DNA from: Sphingobium sp. TKS
GTDB lineage: Bacteria; Pseudomonadota; Alphaproteobacteria; Sphingomonadales; Sphingomonadaceae
NCBI RefSeq assembly: GCF_001563265.1
Contig: NZ_CP005083.1
Location: 2,049,001-2,113,000, forward strand
Reading direction: 5' to 3'
Length of the DNA: 64,000 bases
The position numbers and the translations under genes were made by a program. Of the stretch, positions 1-8,747 are shown one piece after another. The notes under the pieces were generated by a model. The model was given only the letters and a program-made list of their open reading frames with translations. It ran no database searches and was not told where the DNA came from. How positions within the stretch are numbered: the stretch's first letter is position 1; each line of letters begins with the position of its first letter.

Positions 1-581
1 CGCCGCCGCTCGCCGCCGGAGAGCGACTTGGCAGGTGTGTCCCGTAAGGATTCGATGCGGAATTCTTCGAGAAGAGCGTTCAGACGGCGCCCGCGTGCGT
101 CCCTATCGGGTTCGACGAGTTCCAGCACGGCCTCGATGTTCTGCGAGACAGTCATCCCCCGGAAGATGGATGGCTCCTGGGGCAGATATCCGAGGCCGAG
201 ACGAGCCCGCCGGTACATGGGAAGCTTGGTGACATCGAGGCCGTTGAGGAGAATGCGCCCGGCGTCCGGCCGCACAAGGCCGATGATCGAGTAGAAGCAC
301 AGCGTCTTCCCCGCGCCGTTGGGTCCGAGCAGTCCAACAACCTGGCCATGAGCGACGTCAAGCGAGATGTCGTTCAGTACCTTGCGCCCGTCATAGGCCT
401 TGTCGATCCCAACAACCGAGAGTCCGCGAGGATGGGAGGCGTCGGATTGTGCCCGGGGCTCGCAGGCATGGGGTTCCGCCGTTTGTGCTGAAGGCACCTG
501 CTTCAATTCAGGCGGCGCCGGCGTCCTTCCGGAGCCGTCTGCAGAGGCGGCGTTGACTGCGTGGGTCGGAGTTTCGGCCAT
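1..581 (-). CDS. lptB: LptB-like LPS export ABC ATPase (3' part beyond window)
   Basis: ATP-binding subunit of the LptBFG transporter that extracts lipopolysaccharide from the inner membrane. From the ATG at 581 the visible 193 residues carry Walker A GPNGAGKT (86-93), the LptB-typical stretch around LPMYRRARLGLGYLPQE (120-136) and FRGMTVSQNIE, and the ABC signature LSGGER (187-192) right at the window edge. Walker B and the C-terminal half lie outside. The family normally begins about 5 residues before the conserved first strand; here an extra segment of about 50 residues rich in Pro, Ala and Glu precedes it. Either this is a real extension or the true start is internal. No lptA or lptC is seen beside it in the window. 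Confidence 0.85.
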   Translation of the reverse strand, partial: MAETPTHAVNAASADGSGRTPAPPELKQVPSAQTAEPHACEPRAQSDASHPRGLSVVGIDKAYDGRKVLNDISLDVAHGQVVGLLGPNGAGKTLCFYSIIGLVRPDAGRILLNGLDVTKLPMYRRARLGLGYLPQEPSIFRGMTVSQNIEAVLELVEPDRDARGRRLNALLEEFRIESLRDTPAKSLSGGERR

Positions 582-667
582 GATCCTTGAGGCAAAAGGG
601 GCGCATCGCCTGGACGCATCCCATCCCTGTGACGTTCAGGCGACTATCGGAGGGGACGAACCCGGTC

Positions 668-680
668 TTTACGTAGTTAC
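668..680. promoter_or_regulatory. TACGTA-type motif upstream of lptB
   Basis: TTTACGTAGTTAC lies about 87 bp upstream of the lptB start. It is one of nine similar sites in the window (see findings), possibly a FixJ/NarL-type response-regulator site. Function is inference. Confidence 0.25.
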
Positions 681-818
681 CTCCAAGCGCCGGCGAACGG
701 CCGATGCGGCTCGCCACGAACGATGCAGAACCGCTTGCAGCGCTCGCGGCGCCGGCGCCCCGCGGTTCTGGTTAATGCTGCGAATGCTTCATGGCTTCAG
801 CCCGATCCGCCGAGCGAT

Positions 819-833
819 CTAAGTAACATTCCC
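819..833 (+). promoter_or_regulatory. Candidate FixJ-type site upstream of the kinase-like gene
   Basis: CTAAGTAACATTCCC lies about 58 bp before the ATG at 891. It resembles the GTAMGTAG core described for FixJ sites, and also the site before atpD at 37101-37118. Assignment is by eye only. Confidence 0.25.
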
Positions 834-890
834 AATTTCCGGGACTGTCCCTTGCCGAGACAATCGCCTCGTTCGACAGGGAGGCGCTCG

Positions 891-1649
891 ATGCACATCG
901 GAACCGGTCATCAGGACCCTGGCACCTCCGCTCGGGAAGGTATCCATGATCTGAGGAATCTGTTCAGCGTCGTGGCATCGGCCCGCCACATGCTGGATGA
1001 TCCGCTTACGACAGAGCGGCGCGCTTTGCTCCTCGATGCCATCGAAGACGCCGCAGAGCGTGGCGGCCGCCTCACGACCACTCTTCTCGCTCGCTCAGAT
1101 GGTGCCGGTGCGACGGAGGATCTGGAGGTAAACGGTCATCTGGCAGGTCTTGAGCCACTGATGCGCGCGCTCGCCGGCCGACATGTGGAGGTCGTGCTGG
1201 ACCGCACGAGCAAACGGTTGCCAGCGAAGTTCGAAGCGGCCGCCTTTGACGCGGCGATTCTCGAACTGGTGGCAAACGCAAGCGCATCGCTGGTGACGCC
1301 GGGTAAGATATGGATCCGCATCAAGGGGATCAACAACCGGATCTGGATCGCTATTGCCGATACCGGCCGCGGCCTCACTCTGTGCGAATTGCATCGCGCG
1401 CTCCAAGGGAACGTAGCGCCCGCCGCCAACGGGACAGGACTGGGCCGCGTACGCCATTTCGTCCGGGCTGCTCACGGCCGCTTCCGTATTCGCAGCCGCG
1501 CGGGCCATGGCACCGTCGTTTCCCTGATCTTGCCGATGGTCCTCAAGGTGGCCGTCGACAAGCCGTGCACCGTCGCCACATCCCGCGTGCGGCGGATTTC
1601 AAAGCGAAAGGAGACCGCAAATGACAAGCGACAGCCAACTACAGCGTGA
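891..1649 (+). CDS. Short histidine-kinase-like protein without sensor domain
   Basis: A 252-residue protein with the order expected of a kinase core: an H-box-like helix containing IHDLRNLFSV (about residue 23), an N-box-like ELVANASASL, the G1 motif DTGRGL and the G2-like GTGLG. There is no transmembrane or PAS segment and no receiver domain, so it would be a soluble kinase core that depends on a partner for sensing. The ATG at 891 is chosen because GGGAGG sits 8-10 bases upstream; the frame stays open further 5' but without a good ribosome site. Its last 29 bases overlap the following BON gene, suggesting translational coupling. It could instead be an anti-sigma-type ATPase; phosphorylation is not shown by the sequence. 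Confidence 0.7.
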   Translation: MHIGTGHQDPGTSAREGIHDLRNLFSVVASARHMLDDPLTTERRALLLDAIEDAAERGGRLTTTLLARSDGAGATEDLEVNGHLAGLEPLMRALAGRHVEVVLDRTSKRLPAKFEAAAFDAAILELVANASASLVTPGKIWIRIKGINNRIWIAIADTGRGLTLCELHRALQGNVAPAANGTGLGRVRHFVRAAHGRFRIRSRAGHGTVVSLILPMVLKVAVDKPCTVATSRVRRISKRKETANDKRQPTTA

Positions 1650-2274
1650 CGTCATGGACGAACTGACTTGGGAGCCGAGCGTCGACCACGCCGATATCGG
1701 CGTGGCCGTGACCGACGGCGTGGTGACACTTTCCGGCTATGTGAAGAGCTATCCGGAGAAGCTGGCGGCCGAGAAGGCGGCGCGGCGCGTGGCCGGCGTC
1801 AAGGCGATCGCCGAGGAGATCAAGGTGCGCTTCGCGTCGGATCCGAAGACGGCGGATCATGAGATTGCCAAGCGCATCCTCGACATGTTCGCCTGGAATG
1901 TCTCGATCCCGGACGACAAGATCAAGGTGAAGGTCGAGCATGGCTGGGTCACGCTTACCGGCACCGTCGACTGGTATTATCAGAGCGACGAAGCCCGCAA
2001 GGTCGCCGGCAAGATCACTGGCGTGATCGGCGTCGGCAACCAGATCGAGATCAAGCAGCACGTGCCGACCGCCCACGATGTCAAGGACCGGATCGTCGCC
2101 GCCTTCAAGCGCCAGGCCAACCTCGATGCGGCGACTGTGACGGTGCTTACCGACGGCGGCAAGGTGACGCTGGGGGGAAAGGTCAAGGCGTGGAACGAGC
2201 GCCAGATCGCCGAACGCGCCGCGTGGGCCGCGCCCGGCGTCGTTCGGGTGGAGGACAATATCGTCGTCGCCTGA
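1621..2274 (+). CDS. Triple BON-domain protein
   Basis: A 217-residue protein made of three consecutive BON repeats (roughly 5-72, 78-147 and 148-217), each with the alpha-beta pattern and the central VTLSG/VTLTG/VTLGG turn. BON domains are thought to bind phospholipid or other envelope surfaces, and in OsmY-type proteins they protect the periplasm under osmotic stress. No signal peptide is visible, so this copy may be cytoplasmic or exported by another route. The ATG at 1621 has AAAGGAGA upstream. It overlaps the end of the kinase-like gene by 29 bases, and the two are probably co-expressed. Confidence 0.85.
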   Translation: MTSDSQLQRDVMDELTWEPSVDHADIGVAVTDGVVTLSGYVKSYPEKLAAEKAARRVAGVKAIAEEIKVRFASDPKTADHEIAKRILDMFAWNVSIPDDKIKVKVEHGWVTLTGTVDWYYQSDEARKVAGKITGVIGVGNQIEIKQHVPTAHDVKDRIVAAFKRQANLDAATVTVLTDGGKVTLGGKVKAWNERQIAERAAWAAPGVVRVEDNIVVA

Positions 2275-2647
2275 TCCCCGTGCGGGGATATCAGCTTGCA
2301 ACGGTCGCGAGGAATGTCTGGCGACCGTTGCAGGCCGTCCGGCCGAGGCGAAGGTTGCCGCGAGCCATGACCTCATGGCGGTCGATCAGCTTGGCGCCCG
2401 ACCGTGCAAACAAAATCGCGTCCGACCATGTGCCGACCCTAGAGACGGTCCATTGTCGCAAGGGAAGGACCACCGATCGAACGTCCGGCGCTGCATCTGC
2501 GGCGGATTGCACAAGCCGACGCTCGCACGCGCCGCCGGGGCCTGGCCGCCTCGTGCAAGGAACCAGATCTGGAACTGGCCCGCCAACTCGCTCATTCTCG
2601 TCACGGGCGATGTCCCCGGCTTGGGCGACCGAACAGGGAGAATATTG
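2275..2647. other. 373-bp non-coding stretch with two hairpins
   Basis: No convincing gene. A short hairpin (ATCCCC-GTGC-GGGGAT, 2274-2289) overlaps the BON stop codon and may end that transcript, though no T-run follows. A second inverted repeat lies at 2297-2332. The right end carries GGGAG before the HdeD start at 2648. Confidence 0.5.
2297..2332. repeat. Perfect 12-bp inverted repeat
   Basis: TGCAACGGTCGC (2297-2308) and GCGACCGTTGCA (2321-2332) are exact reverse complements separated by 12 bases. It could be a terminator stem without a T-run or an operator for a dimeric regulator. Confidence 0.6.
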
Positions 2648-3202
2648 ATGGCCGCGAAAAACTGGAACCTCGAGCCTGGCCTTGCCCAGGGCACAGGATG
2701 GGGCTGGATCCTCGCCTACGGCATCCTGCTGGCGATCGTCGGAATAGTGGCCCTGCTCGAGCCACTTGCGACAGGCCTTGCCACCGGCCTGTTTATTGGC
2801 TTCGTGCTGCTGAGTGGTGGCGTTCTCGGGCTGGCGGCTGGCTTTTCCGGGAAGGGCTGGCGCAGCCGTTGGCTCGACATCGTCCTGGGGCTGCTCTCGC
2901 TCGCCCTCGGGCTGCTTGTCCTGTGGCACCCTTTTGCGGGCGCGTTCTCGCTCGTCTGGTTCATCGCCGTCTGGCTGATCGTCGGCGGCGCGCTTGAGAT
3001 TTCAACCGGCTTGGGAGGAGCACATCACCGGGGCTGGCTCGTCTTCCTCGGGCTGATCGACATCGCCCTCGGCGTGATCCTGTTCTTTGCAGGGCCGGCC
3101 AGCGCGCTCATCTTTCTGGCGTTCATCATCGGTACGAGCTTTATCTTTCGGGGCGTGTTCCTCTGTATCTTTGCGCTGCGCCTGCGAAAGCTCGCGGACT
3201 AG
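2648..3202 (+). CDS. HdeD-family membrane protein
   Basis: A 184-residue protein with six predicted hydrophobic helices (about 19-37, 40-62, 72-91, 95-115, 127-146 and 150-172) in the paired arrangement of the HdeD/DUF308 family. HdeD is linked to acid resistance in enteric bacteria; in Alphaproteobacteria the biochemical role is unknown. The start at ATG 2648 has GGGAG upstream, and the N-terminal stretch MAAKNWNLEPGLAQ is typical of sphingomonad-type members as far as I can judge. It faces the convergent acetyltransferase gene across 236 bp that hold nothing recognisable. Confidence 0.8.
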   Translation: MAAKNWNLEPGLAQGTGWGWILAYGILLAIVGIVALLEPLATGLATGLFIGFVLLSGGVLGLAAGFSGKGWRSRWLDIVLGLLSLALGLLVLWHPFAGAFSLVWFIAVWLIVGGALEISTGLGGAHHRGWLVFLGLIDIALGVILFFAGPASALIFLAFIIGTSFIFRGVFLCIFALRLRKLAD

Positions 3203-3438
3203 CAGCGACCGGTCTGAGCGCGGTACGATAATCACATACGAGGCGCCGTCCGCTCGGTCGCGCCAGATCGTCCCGGTGGCTTGCTTCGGCCAGAGCCCGG
3301 TGGATGATCATCGCGTGTCTGTGACATTGTCGAGTGCATGATCGGCGTCAGGCGATTCCGTATAGCTTGCCTACGGTTTGCGTGGACGCTGACACGCTCC
3401 GCCAGTCGAGGGCGGTGCATCCTGTCCTGTCTCACACA

Positions 3439-3969
3439 TTATCCGCCGGACGCCGGGATCTCGAGCGTCCTCCTTACGATCACCAGCGTCGGGTCTCCGG
3501 GGCACTCCTCCACCGTGAAACCGACGTCGCGTTCCACTTCGATCGCCTCGTGATTGGCGCGGCTTTCGAGGGACTCGATCACCTGAACGCCGCGCTGCCT
3601 CGCGTGCTCCGCTACGAAAGACAGCAAGGTCCAACCGATGCCACGACGCTTGTAATCGGCGTCTACCGAGATCGCGACCTCGCCGCGCTTGCCCTCGGCA
3701 TCGAGGGCAAGCATCGCCGTGGCGACAGCTTTGCCATTTGCGGCGTCGAACGCGATGAAGCTTTCCGGGTTTCCGTGATCGATGGCGGTCATGGCGCGCA
3801 GCTGCTCGGGTTTCACTTCGTTGATCCCACTCAGGAAGCGGAACCGCAGATCCTCCTGGCTCACATGATGGAAGAGTTCATCCAATATGGAGATATCGCC
3901 AGGACCCGCCGGACGAACGGACAGCCGTAGGCCTGTTCGCGTTTCACATTCAAATGCCGAGCCGGTCAT
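3439..3969 (-). CDS. GNAT-family acetyltransferase linked to ackA
   Basis: A 176-residue single GNAT domain. The acetyl-CoA binding loop is visible as YKRRGIGWTLL (about residues 109-119), preceded by the beta-strand GEVAISV. The fold resembles the C-terminal domain of Pat-type protein lysine acetyltransferases, but the large CoA-ligase-like part of Pat is absent. Its ATG overlaps the ackA stop (ATGA), making it the last gene of the phaC/pta/ackA run. This suggests a role tied to acetyl-CoA and acetyl-phosphate, for example protein acetylation; the substrate is unknown. Confidence 0.8.
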   Translation of the reverse strand: MTGSAFECETRTGLRLSVRPAGPGDISILDELFHHVSQEDLRFRFLSGINEVKPEQLRAMTAIDHGNPESFIAFDAANGKAVATAMLALDAEGKRGEVAISVDADYKRRGIGWTLLSFVAEHARQRGVQVIESLESRANHEAIEVERDVGFTVEECPGDPTLVIVRRTLEIPASGG

Positions 3970-5177
3970 GATCTCGCCTTTCCGTCAAGAAGTGAGCCCG
4001 AATTGAGCACGTTCAGCATATGGATTGCGATCATCCGCTCCTCGTCGGTTGGAATGACGCGGACCGCGATCCTGCTGTTCCCGGCACTGATCACCGGCGT
4101 ATTTCGCGCATTGCTTTCCGGATCGAGCACGATGCCGGCCCAGGCGAGGCGTTCGCAGATCGATGCACGAACAACCGGATCATTTTCACCGATGCCGGCG
4201 GTGAAGACCAAACCGTCCAGTCCCTCGAGCGAGGCAATGAGCGCTCCCGCCTCGCGCGCCGCGCGCCACGCAAAGAGCTCGACCGCCTCGGCCGCACGCG
4301 GATCCGAGCTGCCGTGCAGCGCGCGCATGTCGCTCGAGACTCCGGACACGCCGAGCAAACCCGATTTGTTGTAAAATAGATCTTCGACCTGAGCGGGGCT
4401 CATCCCGATCTGGGTCTCAAGGTGGAGCGCGACGCCGGGATCGATGCTGCCGCAGCGCGTGCCCATCATGAGACCGTCGAGCGCGGTGAAGCCCATGGTC
4501 GTATCGACGCTCTTTCCACCGCGGATCGCGCAGAGGCTGGCGCCGTTGCCGAGGTGCGCGGCGATGACCCGGCCGCCGGCGAGCGGCGGGTCGAGCTCGG
4601 CCAAGCTGCGCGCGATATATTCGTAGGAGAGACCATGAAAGCCATAACGACGTATGCCCCGGTCATGGAGCGCGCGCGGTATGGCGAGGCGAGCGGCTAT
4701 TTCCGGCATGTCGTGATGGAAGGCAGTGTCGAAGCACGCCACCTGTGGCAGGCGGGGCTGGAGTTTCGCGATCGCCCGGATCGCGGCGAGATTATGGGGC
4801 TGGTGGAGCGGGGCGAGCGGACAGAGCGCCTCGAGTTTCTCCAGCAGCGCATCGTCGACCAGGCGAGGGCTCGCGAATTCGGTGCCCCCGTGAACGACCC
4901 GATGCCCGATCGCGATCACCTCGTTATCGCCGAGATGGCCCGCCGACCATTCGAACAGGTCGGCGAGCAGGGCATCGTGCCCGAGCGAGGCACCGTCCTT
5001 CCACGACCGCTCGACAAGGACTTCTCCTCCTGTCGCCCGCCCGACAAGATGCGGCGCGACGCCGATGCCCTCTATCTTGCCTCCGGCAGAGAAGCGCGGC
5101 GCGCCTTGCGGGTCCATGGTGAAGAGCGCGAATTTGATGCTCGAAGAGCCCGAGTTGAGGCTGACGACCGCCTTCAT
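3966..5177 (-). CDS. ackA: Acetate kinase
   Basis: Converts acetyl phosphate and ADP to acetate and ATP (reversible). The 403-residue length fits the family. Visible motifs are the N-terminal NSGSSSIKF (8-16), the second acetate/propionate kinase signature around MGFTALDGLMMGTRCGS and the ATP-binding GIGEN near residue 326. It overlaps the upstream MaoC-Pta gene and the downstream GNAT gene by 4 bases each, so the three are one translationally coupled unit. With phosphate acetyltransferase next door this is the acetate overflow and substrate-level ATP route, useful when respiration is limited. Confidence 0.95.
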   Translation of the reverse strand: MKAVVSLNSGSSSIKFALFTMDPQGAPRFSAGGKIEGIGVAPHLVGRATGGEVLVERSWKDGASLGHDALLADLFEWSAGHLGDNEVIAIGHRVVHGGTEFASPRLVDDALLEKLEALCPLAPLHQPHNLAAIRAIAKLQPRLPQVACFDTAFHHDMPEIAARLAIPRALHDRGIRRYGFHGLSYEYIARSLAELDPPLAGGRVIAAHLGNGASLCAIRGGKSVDTTMGFTALDGLMMGTRCGSIDPGVALHLETQIGMSPAQVEDLFYNKSGLLGVSGVSSDMRALHGSSDPRAAEAVELFAWRAAREAGALIASLEGLDGLVFTAGIGENDPVVRASICERLAWAGIVLDPESNARNTPVISAGNSRIAVRVIPTDEERMIAIHMLNVLNSGSLLDGKARS

Positions 5178-6598
5178 GCGCTTGCCGCCTGAGTGACCCC
5201 GGGCGCCGCCTTGGTCGCTGCACGGGCCATCAGAACGGCGACGGCGCAGGAGGCAAGGCGGGTGCGCAGGCTGTCTGCGCGGCTCGTAAGGATGATGGGA
5301 ACGCGTGCTCCCAGGACGATCCCCGCAGCGTCGGCGCCGCCGAGAAATGTCAGCTGCTTGGCGAGCATATTGCCTGCCTCGAGGTTGGGTACGATGAGGA
5401 TCTCCGCCTTGCCGGCGACGGGCGAGGCAATACCCTTTTCGTTTGCCGCCGCCTCACTGATCGCATTGTCGAAGGCGAGCGGCCCATCGAGCACGCCGCC
5501 TGTGATCTGGCCGCGATCAGCCATCTTGCAGAGCGCGGCCGCATGGAGCGTGGACTGCATGTCCGAATTGACCGTTTCGACAGCAGAGAGAATCGCGACC
5601 TTTGGCGTCTCGATCTCGATCACATGAGCGAGGTCGATCGCGTTGCGAACGATGTCGGCCTTTTCCTCAAGCGTCGGTGCAATGTTGATCGCCGCGTCGG
5701 TGATGATCAGCGGCGTCGGATGACCCGGGACATCCATGATATAGGCGTGGCTGATCCGCCGTTCGGTTCTGAGGCCGGCGGCGGAAGGCACGATCGCGCC
5801 CATCAATTCGTCGGTGTGGAGCGACCCCTTCATCAGCAGCTTCGCCTCACCCGCCCGGACGAGCGCGACCGCCTTGGCAGCGGCATCATGGCTGTGATCT
5901 GCGGCCACGAGCCGAAGGAACGAAATGTCCTTGCCCGCCTCCTCGGCCGCCTGACGGATCTTCGCCTCCGGACCCACAAGGATCGGAACGATCAGATTGG
6001 CCTCGGCCGCCTCGATCGCGGCGAGGAGCGCCGCCGCGCTGCACGGATGCGCGACGGCGGTCGCGACCGGCTCGCCCCCGGCTGTCTTGTCGATCAGCCG
6101 ACGATAGCGGTCGTGGTCGGAAAGGCGCACATCGGGAAGCGTCGCGCGTGGCCGGCGGACCTTTTGCGTCGGCGCCTTGACCTCGGCCTCCCCGAGAATG
6201 ACGTCCTCACCATTCTGGTTGGCGCACCGGCAATCAAGGACGACTATATGATGTTCGGCCCGCTTTTCGGTGACCGTCACCGAGGCGGTGATCGTGTCGC
6301 CCAGACCGACCGGCCGTGTGAAGCGCAGCGATTGGCTCAGATAAATTGCACCCGGTCCCGGCAGTTCGGTGCCGAGCACGGCGGAGATCAGGCCGCCGCC
6401 CCACATGCCATGCGCGATCACGTGGCGGAACATGTCGGTCGCGGCGTAAGCCGAATCGAGCACTGCCGGGTTCACGTCCCCCGAGACGAGCGCGAAAAGC
6501 TGGATGTCCTTTTCGTCCAACCTGCGCGTGAGGCTCGCGCGATCGCCAATCCGGATCTCGTCGAACGTCTTGTTCTCGATCATCGCATCGTCAGCCAC
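5174..6598 (-). CDS. Bifunctional MaoC-like hydratase / phosphate acetyltransferase
   Basis: A fusion of 474 residues. The N-terminal 150 or so residues are a MaoC/hot-dog domain (FALVSGDVNPAVLD and AHGMWGGGLIS are the hydratase-type motifs). Residues 165-465 are a PTA/PTB domain (KGSLHTDELMGAI, HAYIMDVPGHPTPLIITDAA, NLEAGNMLAKQL). This architecture is annotated in other bacteria as bifunctional enoyl-CoA hydratase/phosphate acetyltransferase. The C-terminal part would make acetyl phosphate for the adjacent AckA, and the MaoC part may hydrate enoyl-CoA for PHA precursors. The start is GTG at 6598, 3 bp after the phaC stop; ATG at 6583 is an alternative. Confidence 0.88.
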   Translation of the reverse strand: MADDAMIENKTFDEIRIGDRASLTRRLDEKDIQLFALVSGDVNPAVLDSAYAATDMFRHVIAHGMWGGGLISAVLGTELPGPGAIYLSQSLRFTRPVGLGDTITASVTVTEKRAEHHIVVLDCRCANQNGEDVILGEAEVKAPTQKVRRPRATLPDVRLSDHDRYRRLIDKTAGGEPVATAVAHPCSAAALLAAIEAAEANLIVPILVGPEAKIRQAAEEAGKDISFLRLVAADHSHDAAAKAVALVRAGEAKLLMKGSLHTDELMGAIVPSAAGLRTERRISHAYIMDVPGHPTPLIITDAAINIAPTLEEKADIVRNAIDLAHVIEIETPKVAILSAVETVNSDMQSTLHAAALCKMADRGQITGGVLDGPLAFDNAISEAAANEKGIASPVAGKAEILIVPNLEAGNMLAKQLTFLGGADAAGIVLGARVPIILTSRADSLRTRLASCAVAVLMARAATKAAPGVTQAASA

Positions 6599-6601
6599 CG
6601 C

Positions 6602-8362
6602 TCAATGCTCCAGCACGTAGAGCCCGGGCGCGTCGGCGATCGGCCCATAACCCTTGTCCGACGCGCCCATCGGCGGCGGCGCGACGGGATTGCCGGACTG
6701 GCGGTCAAGCCACTCGCCCCATTCGATCCACCATGAACCGTGCTTCTGCTCGGCTCGCGCCGACCATTCCTCCGGGTCGTAGGAGATGCCGTCGGGTTCG
6801 CGGGTGAGCACTCGGTATCGGCGGCCCTTGTGACCGGGTTCCGAGACGATGCCGGCATTGTGGCCGCCGCTCGTCAGCACGAAAGTGATCTCCGCGCCGG
6901 TCAGCAGATGGATCTTGTGCACCGAACGCCAGGGCGCGACATGATAGCGTTCGGTGCCGACCACGAACAGCGGCTTGCGGATCGCCGAGAGGCTGATCGT
7001 CCTTCCCTCGACCTTGTACCGGCCCTCGGCAAGATCGTCGTCGAGGAACAGGCGCCGCAGATACTGGCTGTGCATCGCGTAGGGCATGCGCGTGCCGTCG
7101 GCGTTCCAGGCCATGAGGTCGTTCATCGGCTCGCGTTCGCCCATCAGATAGGTGCCGAGCACGCGCGACCACACCAGGTCGTTGGACCTGAGGATCTGGA
7201 AGGCGCCACCCATCTGGCTGCTGTCGAGATAGCCGCGGCTCCACATCATGCTGTCGAGCAAGTTCAACTGCGCCTCGTCGATGAACAGGCCGAGCTCGCC
7301 GGGCTCGCTGAACTCGCTCTGGGCGGCGAACAGGGTGACGCTGGCGAGGCGGTCGTCGCCGTCGCGCGCCATCGCAGCCGCCACGATCGAAAGCAGCGTG
7401 CCGCCGAGGCAATAGCCGACCGAATGGATCGCGGAGGCGCCGGTGATCGCAGTGACTGCTTCGAGCGCGGCCATCGGCCCCATTCTTCTATACGCTTCCA
7501 TGTCCAGGTCGCGGTCGGCGCTGCCGGGATTGTGCCAGGAGATCATGAACACGCTATAGCCTTGGCCTGTCAGCCATCTCACCAGAGAATTCTCCGGAGA
7601 CAGGTCCAGGATGTAGTATTTCATGATCCAGGCCGGCACGATCAGCACCGGCTCTGGCCGCACCTTCTCGGTCGTCGCCTCATACTGGATGAGCTCGATC
7701 AGCTGGTTGCGATAGACGACCTTGCCTTTGGCGGTCGCGACATTGTCGCCGACCCGGAACTGCTCGGCGCCAACATCCGGCAGGCCCCGCACGGTGTGCT
7801 GGATATCCTCGAGCAGATGCTTGAAGCCCTCGACGAGACATTGGCCGCCGGTTTCCAGGATCTTCCTTTGCAGGACCGGATTGGTGGCAAGGAAGTTGGA
7901 GGGCGCAAGCATGTCGAGCATCTGTCGCGTGGCGAACTCGACCATCGCTTCATGATGCCTGGTGACGCCGTGCACGTCCGTGGTCGCCGCATGCCACCAT
8001 TGCTGGCTGAGCAGGAAGGACTGGCTGATGAAATTAAACGGTGCCTCGTTCCAGGCCGGATCGGAAAATCGGCGGTCCTGCGGCAAGGGCTCGATCGCGA
8101 GCGGGGCCTCAGCGTCGCCGGTGCTGCGGAGGGCATAATCGAAGAGTCGCGCATATTTACGGGCGATCTTCGCGCCGAGCAGCAGGGTCTTCCCGGGCGA
8201 AATGGCGAGGTGGATCCCCCAGTCGGAGAAAGCCTGGACGATGGTCGCGGGCGAAAGCCCGGACGTCAGCTGAGCAATGGCGGCGACCGCGGCGCGGTCG
8301 AATGTCTCAGCGAGGCCATCCAGCGGATCGGGGGGCGATGGCGCTGCGGCAGGGCTGGTCAT
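6602..8362 (-). CDS. phaC: Class I poly(3-hydroxyalkanoate) synthase
   Basis: Polymerises (R)-3-hydroxyacyl-CoA into PHA at the granule surface. It has 586 residues, the usual class I length, with an N-terminal PhaC domain and an alpha/beta hydrolase core. The lipase-like box is GYCLGG with the catalytic Cys, and the catalytic His lies in SGGHNAGIV. The ATG at 8362 is preceded by AGGAG. It is the first gene of the minus-strand run phaC, maoC-pta, ackA and GNAT. The PHB precursor genes phaA and phaB are about 6 kb away. The pairing suggests that acetyl-CoA flux is split between PHB and acetate. Confidence 0.95.
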   Translation of the reverse strand: MTSPAAAPSPPDPLDGLAETFDRAAVAAIAQLTSGLSPATIVQAFSDWGIHLAISPGKTLLLGAKIARKYARLFDYALRSTGDAEAPLAIEPLPQDRRFSDPAWNEAPFNFISQSFLLSQQWWHAATTDVHGVTRHHEAMVEFATRQMLDMLAPSNFLATNPVLQRKILETGGQCLVEGFKHLLEDIQHTVRGLPDVGAEQFRVGDNVATAKGKVVYRNQLIELIQYEATTEKVRPEPVLIVPAWIMKYYILDLSPENSLVRWLTGQGYSVFMISWHNPGSADRDLDMEAYRRMGPMAALEAVTAITGASAIHSVGYCLGGTLLSIVAAAMARDGDDRLASVTLFAAQSEFSEPGELGLFIDEAQLNLLDSMMWSRGYLDSSQMGGAFQILRSNDLVWSRVLGTYLMGEREPMNDLMAWNADGTRMPYAMHSQYLRRLFLDDDLAEGRYKVEGRTISLSAIRKPLFVVGTERYHVAPWRSVHKIHLLTGAEITFVLTSGGHNAGIVSEPGHKGRRYRVLTREPDGISYDPEEWSARAEQKHGSWWIEWGEWLDRQSGNPVAPPPMGASDKGYGPIADAPGLYVLEH

Positions 8363-8747
8363 GCAGAAGGCTCCTGGATCGGCGGTGTCCCATCATCGCT
8401 TTGCGTGCACGCGCGCGCACTACGTAATTGCACTGCCCCGTCTCGAACTCCCGGCGTGCGGCTCATCCGGGGCGTGCTCGCGCGGCTGCGTCGCCGCCGC
8501 TCCGCGAACAGGGGCCGCAAACGCCTCGAACGCCATGTCCGCCCGGACGCTTGGAAAGAGCAAGAACTGGAACTCTGTGCTTCCCTTCTGCGATGGACAC
8601 GAAAGACGCCCGCCCAGATATCTGGCGGCGGGAGTTCCGCGCGCGGGTAGCACTTCTCTCCTTGATGGCGGTCAAATCGGCCGCTGTGAGCGGACATTCC
8701 GGCGGCGGCCGATTCTGAGCCGACCGCGGCTTGCACGGGTGATTTCT
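8363..8747. other. 385-bp intergenic region upstream of phaC
   Basis: No convincing coding sequence; open frames here are arginine-rich with no ribosome sites. It should hold the phaC promoter on the minus strand. A TACGTAATTGC motif at 8421-8431 lies about 58 bp before the phaC start. Confidence 0.5.
8419..8431. promoter_or_regulatory. TACGTA-type motif upstream of phaC
   Basis: ACTACGTAATTGC on the plus strand (GCAATTACGTAGT in the direction of phaC), 57 bp from the start codon. One of the recurrent sites discussed in the findings. Confidence 0.3.

Noticed and set aside
6740..8650. A 636-residue plus-strand open frame opposite phaC
   Set aside because: Shadow of phaC in high-GC DNA; no domain, Arg/His/Gly-rich, while phaC on the other strand has full family motifs.
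8359..8736. Several frames upstream of phaC
   Set aside because: Arg/Ser-rich, no ribosome site, overlapping each other; treated as intergenic.
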